Shown piece by piece: positions 61,870 to 64,000 of a stretch of 64,000 nt of DNA. The stretch's first letter is position 1. Every line of letters begins with the position of its first letter. A program made the position numbers and the translations under genes. A model generated the notes under the pieces. It searched no databases. It worked only from the letters and a program-made list of their open reading frames with translations, and was not told where the DNA came from. This DNA is from Otis tarda (Eukaryota; Chordata; Aves; Otidiformes; Otididae): assembly GCA_026413225.1 (NCBI GenBank), contig CM048591.1, forward strand, positions 5,595,001 to 5,659,000, read 5' to 3'.

Positions 61870-62822
61870 GGGCCAGACAAAGATGTTAGACAGGGCCGGT
61901 ACCAATACCAGCCCCTGAAGAACAGCACTCATCACATGTCTCCACTTGGACAAGTGTTGCCATTCAGCCAATTCCTTATCCATTGAGTGGTCCATCTGTC
62001 AAATCCATGTTTCTCCAGCTTAGAGACAAGGATGTTGTGTGGGACAGTGTCAAATGTTTTGCACAAGTCCAGGTAGATGATATCAGTTGCTCATCCCTTG
62101 TCAACCAGTGCTGTAACCTCATCACAGACGGCCATGAAACTGACCAGGCACAATTTGCCCTTAGTGAAGCTGTGATGGCTGTCACCAATCACGTCTTTTT
62201 TTTTTTTTTTTCATGTGCCTTAGCAGGTTTCCAGTAGAATCTGCTCCATGCCCTTGCCAGGCACAGAGGTGAGACTGACTGACCTGTAGTTCCCCCGGTC
62301 TTCCTTGTTCCCCTTTTTAAAAATGGGGGTTATGCTACGCTGTTTCCAGTCATCGGGAACCACACCAGACTGCTACAACTTCTCATATATGATGAAAAAT
62401 GGCATGGCAACTTCATCTGTCTGTTCTCTCAGGACCTGCTGATACATCTCATCAGGTCCCATGGATTTGTGCACCTCCAGTTTCTATAGATGGCCTGGAA
62501 TCTGCTACAGTGGGTAGTTCATTCTCCCAGTCCCTGTTTATGCCTTCTGCAACTTGGGTGATGTGGCTAGAGCCATTGCCAGTAAAGACTGAGGCAAAAA
62601 AAGCCATTGAGTACCTCAGCCTCCTCTATGTCCTGGGTAACCAGGTCTCCCGTTTCCTTCCAGCAAGAGTCTACATTCTCCCTGGTCTTCCTTCTATCCT
62701 TACCGTACATAAAGAAGGTTGTCTTGTTGCCCTTGACGTCCCTGGCCAGATATAATTCTTTCAGGGCTTCAGCCTTCCTTACCTGATCTGGCCGCTCAGA
62801 CAATCTCTTGGTAATATGATAC
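61870..62822 (-). mobile_element. CR1 ORF2 internal fragment, minus strand
   Basis: The minus-strand frame 62824-62567 encodes the CR1 linker between endonuclease and RT ([20 protein letters not shown], then [20 protein letters not shown]). Further on come the [16 protein letters not shown]-like RT region, [13 protein letters not shown] and LQGLVLVPALSNIFV, where it stops: the catalytic FADD box, the C-terminus and the CR1 3' tail are missing. The Trp codon that is TGA in the copies at 29974 and 49531 is still TGG here. A T16 run (plus strand 62196-62211) interrupts the sequence. CR1 copies normally keep the 3' end, so a deletion or rearrangement is likely. Confidence 0.88.
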
Positions 62823-62984
62823 ATTTTAATTATTGAAGACTAAGGGAAGGATCTATAATAGTCAAGCTAATCTTATTTGTTAGGTAATATAATGTTTAAA
62901 TTAGGGCATTTGATTACTGATTAGAACATACCTCTATTTAGCATCACATGAGCAATGTCAGGAAACCCAGAGGTCTGGCCAGTG

Positions 62985-63190
62985 TTACTGTGAGGGTGGT
63001 GAGACACTGGAACAGGTGCCCAGAGTAGTTCTGCATGCCCCACCCCTGAAAGTGTTCAAGACCAAGTTGGATGGGGCTTTGAATGACCCAATCTGGTAGG
63101 AGGTGTCCCTGACCAGGACAGGGGGATTGGAACTAGGTGATCTTTCAGGTTCCTTCCAATCCAAACCATTCTATGATCCTATGATGATTC
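62985..63190 (+). mobile_element. CR1 LINE 3' end, about 200 bp
   Basis: Starts TTACTGTGAGGGTGGTGAGA, continues CACTGGAACAGGTGCCCAGA and GTTGGATGGGGCTTTGAATG, and ends TCCTTCCAATCCAAACCATT CTATGATCCTATGATG. A short, 5'-truncated insertion 162 bp from the opposite-strand CR1 fragment. Confidence 0.93.
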
Positions 63191-63990
63191 ATTACTACTG
63201 CCTATCTGTGTTGGTTACAGCCTCCAGTAAGAGGGATTCTGTGCAGCAAACAGTTAACATCATCTGCATAAAAGGCACTCTGTGATATATGTCCTCTGTT
63301 GTCACATGGAGTATTGATAAAGGTGTATTTTATTACTTCAAAGATGTTACAGGAATAAAAACATCTTTTATGTTGGTCTGTCTAGAAAGCTTAGGAATTC
63401 CCAGTGTCAGCCTTATGGGAGGTTAGAGGAATGGTTTATTGTTCTAAAGAACATACAGAAGACTCAAAATTGCCATTTTATTATGGCCCAAGAACTCTAA
63501 AATTGCTAAATAAAGAAAGCTTGGGTTTTTTTTGTAGCTGCCAACTTCAAGTTTATTGCGCTCCAAAAGTGAGGAATTAAACATATATCAGTTTGTCTCC
63601 TGCCCTTGAAGAAAATGAATTAGTTTGTCTTTGTTTTTGTTTTTTTTTTTATATAGACCTACTTATGGGCTATCACGCTTGCTACCTACAATATCCTCTC
63701 AGGAGAGATAATAAAAGAATGCAGTTATGTTTTATCACTGATGTGTGATATAGGAGGAATCTTGGCTTCACCCAAGTACTTGAGGTTTTCACATTTTGGA
63801 AAGGAAGGTATCCTGTATCACTCTACTGCTTTAGACAGAAACAGCGTGATAAGTGCAACCAAGACAACCAAGTTGAAGACTGAATGATCACTAAACTGTT
63901 GAAACTGAATTGAAATAATCTGTTGGCTCAGTCACTGCTGAGCTGTATGTCAAGATTAAAAAAGGAAAGAGAATGGAGCAGGTGTGCATG
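63191..63990. other. Non-coding DNA, no gene seen
   Basis: AT-rich single-copy sequence with short homopolymers. Nothing recognisable. Confidence 0.6.
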
Positions 63991-64000
63991 TGTCATGGTT
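63991..64000 (-). mobile_element. Possible LTR edge cut by window end
   Basis: The last ten bases, TGTCATGGTT, match the plus-strand left edge of the solo LTRs in this window (TGTGATGGTTTAGCCC at 43876, TGTCATAGTTCAGCCC at 9365). Ten bases are too few to be sure. Confidence 0.3.

Overview
This window looks like non-coding nuclear DNA from a bird, most likely Neoaves (inference). The evidence is about a dozen CR1 retrotransposon copies, several ending in the typical CR1 3' tail of ATTCTATG-like octamers, and solo LTRs of kinds common in bird genomes, set in AT-rich single-copy sequence. I find no supportable cellular protein-coding exon, no tRNA or rRNA gene, no CRISPR array and no bacterial-style operon. 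The longest open frames outside repeats are about 115 codons, resemble nothing I recognise and fit chance.

Layout. 1-9.8 kb is repeat-rich: CR1 pieces at 1-480, 711-951, 3672-4510, 5953-6429 and 7884-8325, a hAT-like DNA transposon fragment at 5724, an 83-bp local duplication between 20-bp direct repeats (6909-7031), and a short solo LTR at 9365-9823. 9.8-23.05 kb is a repeat-poor stretch. 23.05-31.1 kb is a nested repeat cluster: a CR1 tail, a 1128-bp solo LTR, an old CR1 ORF2 remnant interrupted by a 635-bp LTR and ended by a second LTR (1126 bp) of the same family as the first, then the longest young-type CR1 copy (29974-31121). 31.1-43.4 kb is again repeat-poor, with one short hAT-like element (38304-38603). 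43.4-44.5 kb holds a minus-strand CR1 abutting a 619-bp solo LTR. The rest is single-copy DNA with CR1 copies at 49531, 55561, 61870 (minus) and 62985, plus a few eroded ancient CR1 tails. The last ten bases look like the start of another LTR.

None of these elements appears able to move by itself: CR1 ORF2 remnants carry stops and frameshifts, and the LTRs are solo with no internal retroviral genes. The main points of interest are evolutionary: all five LTRs lie on the minus strand, one LTR looks mosaic, two CR1 copies share the same in-frame stop, T-runs have grown at one CR1 position, and several repeat-free stretches could be conserved regulatory elements. I did not find a convincing new biological system.
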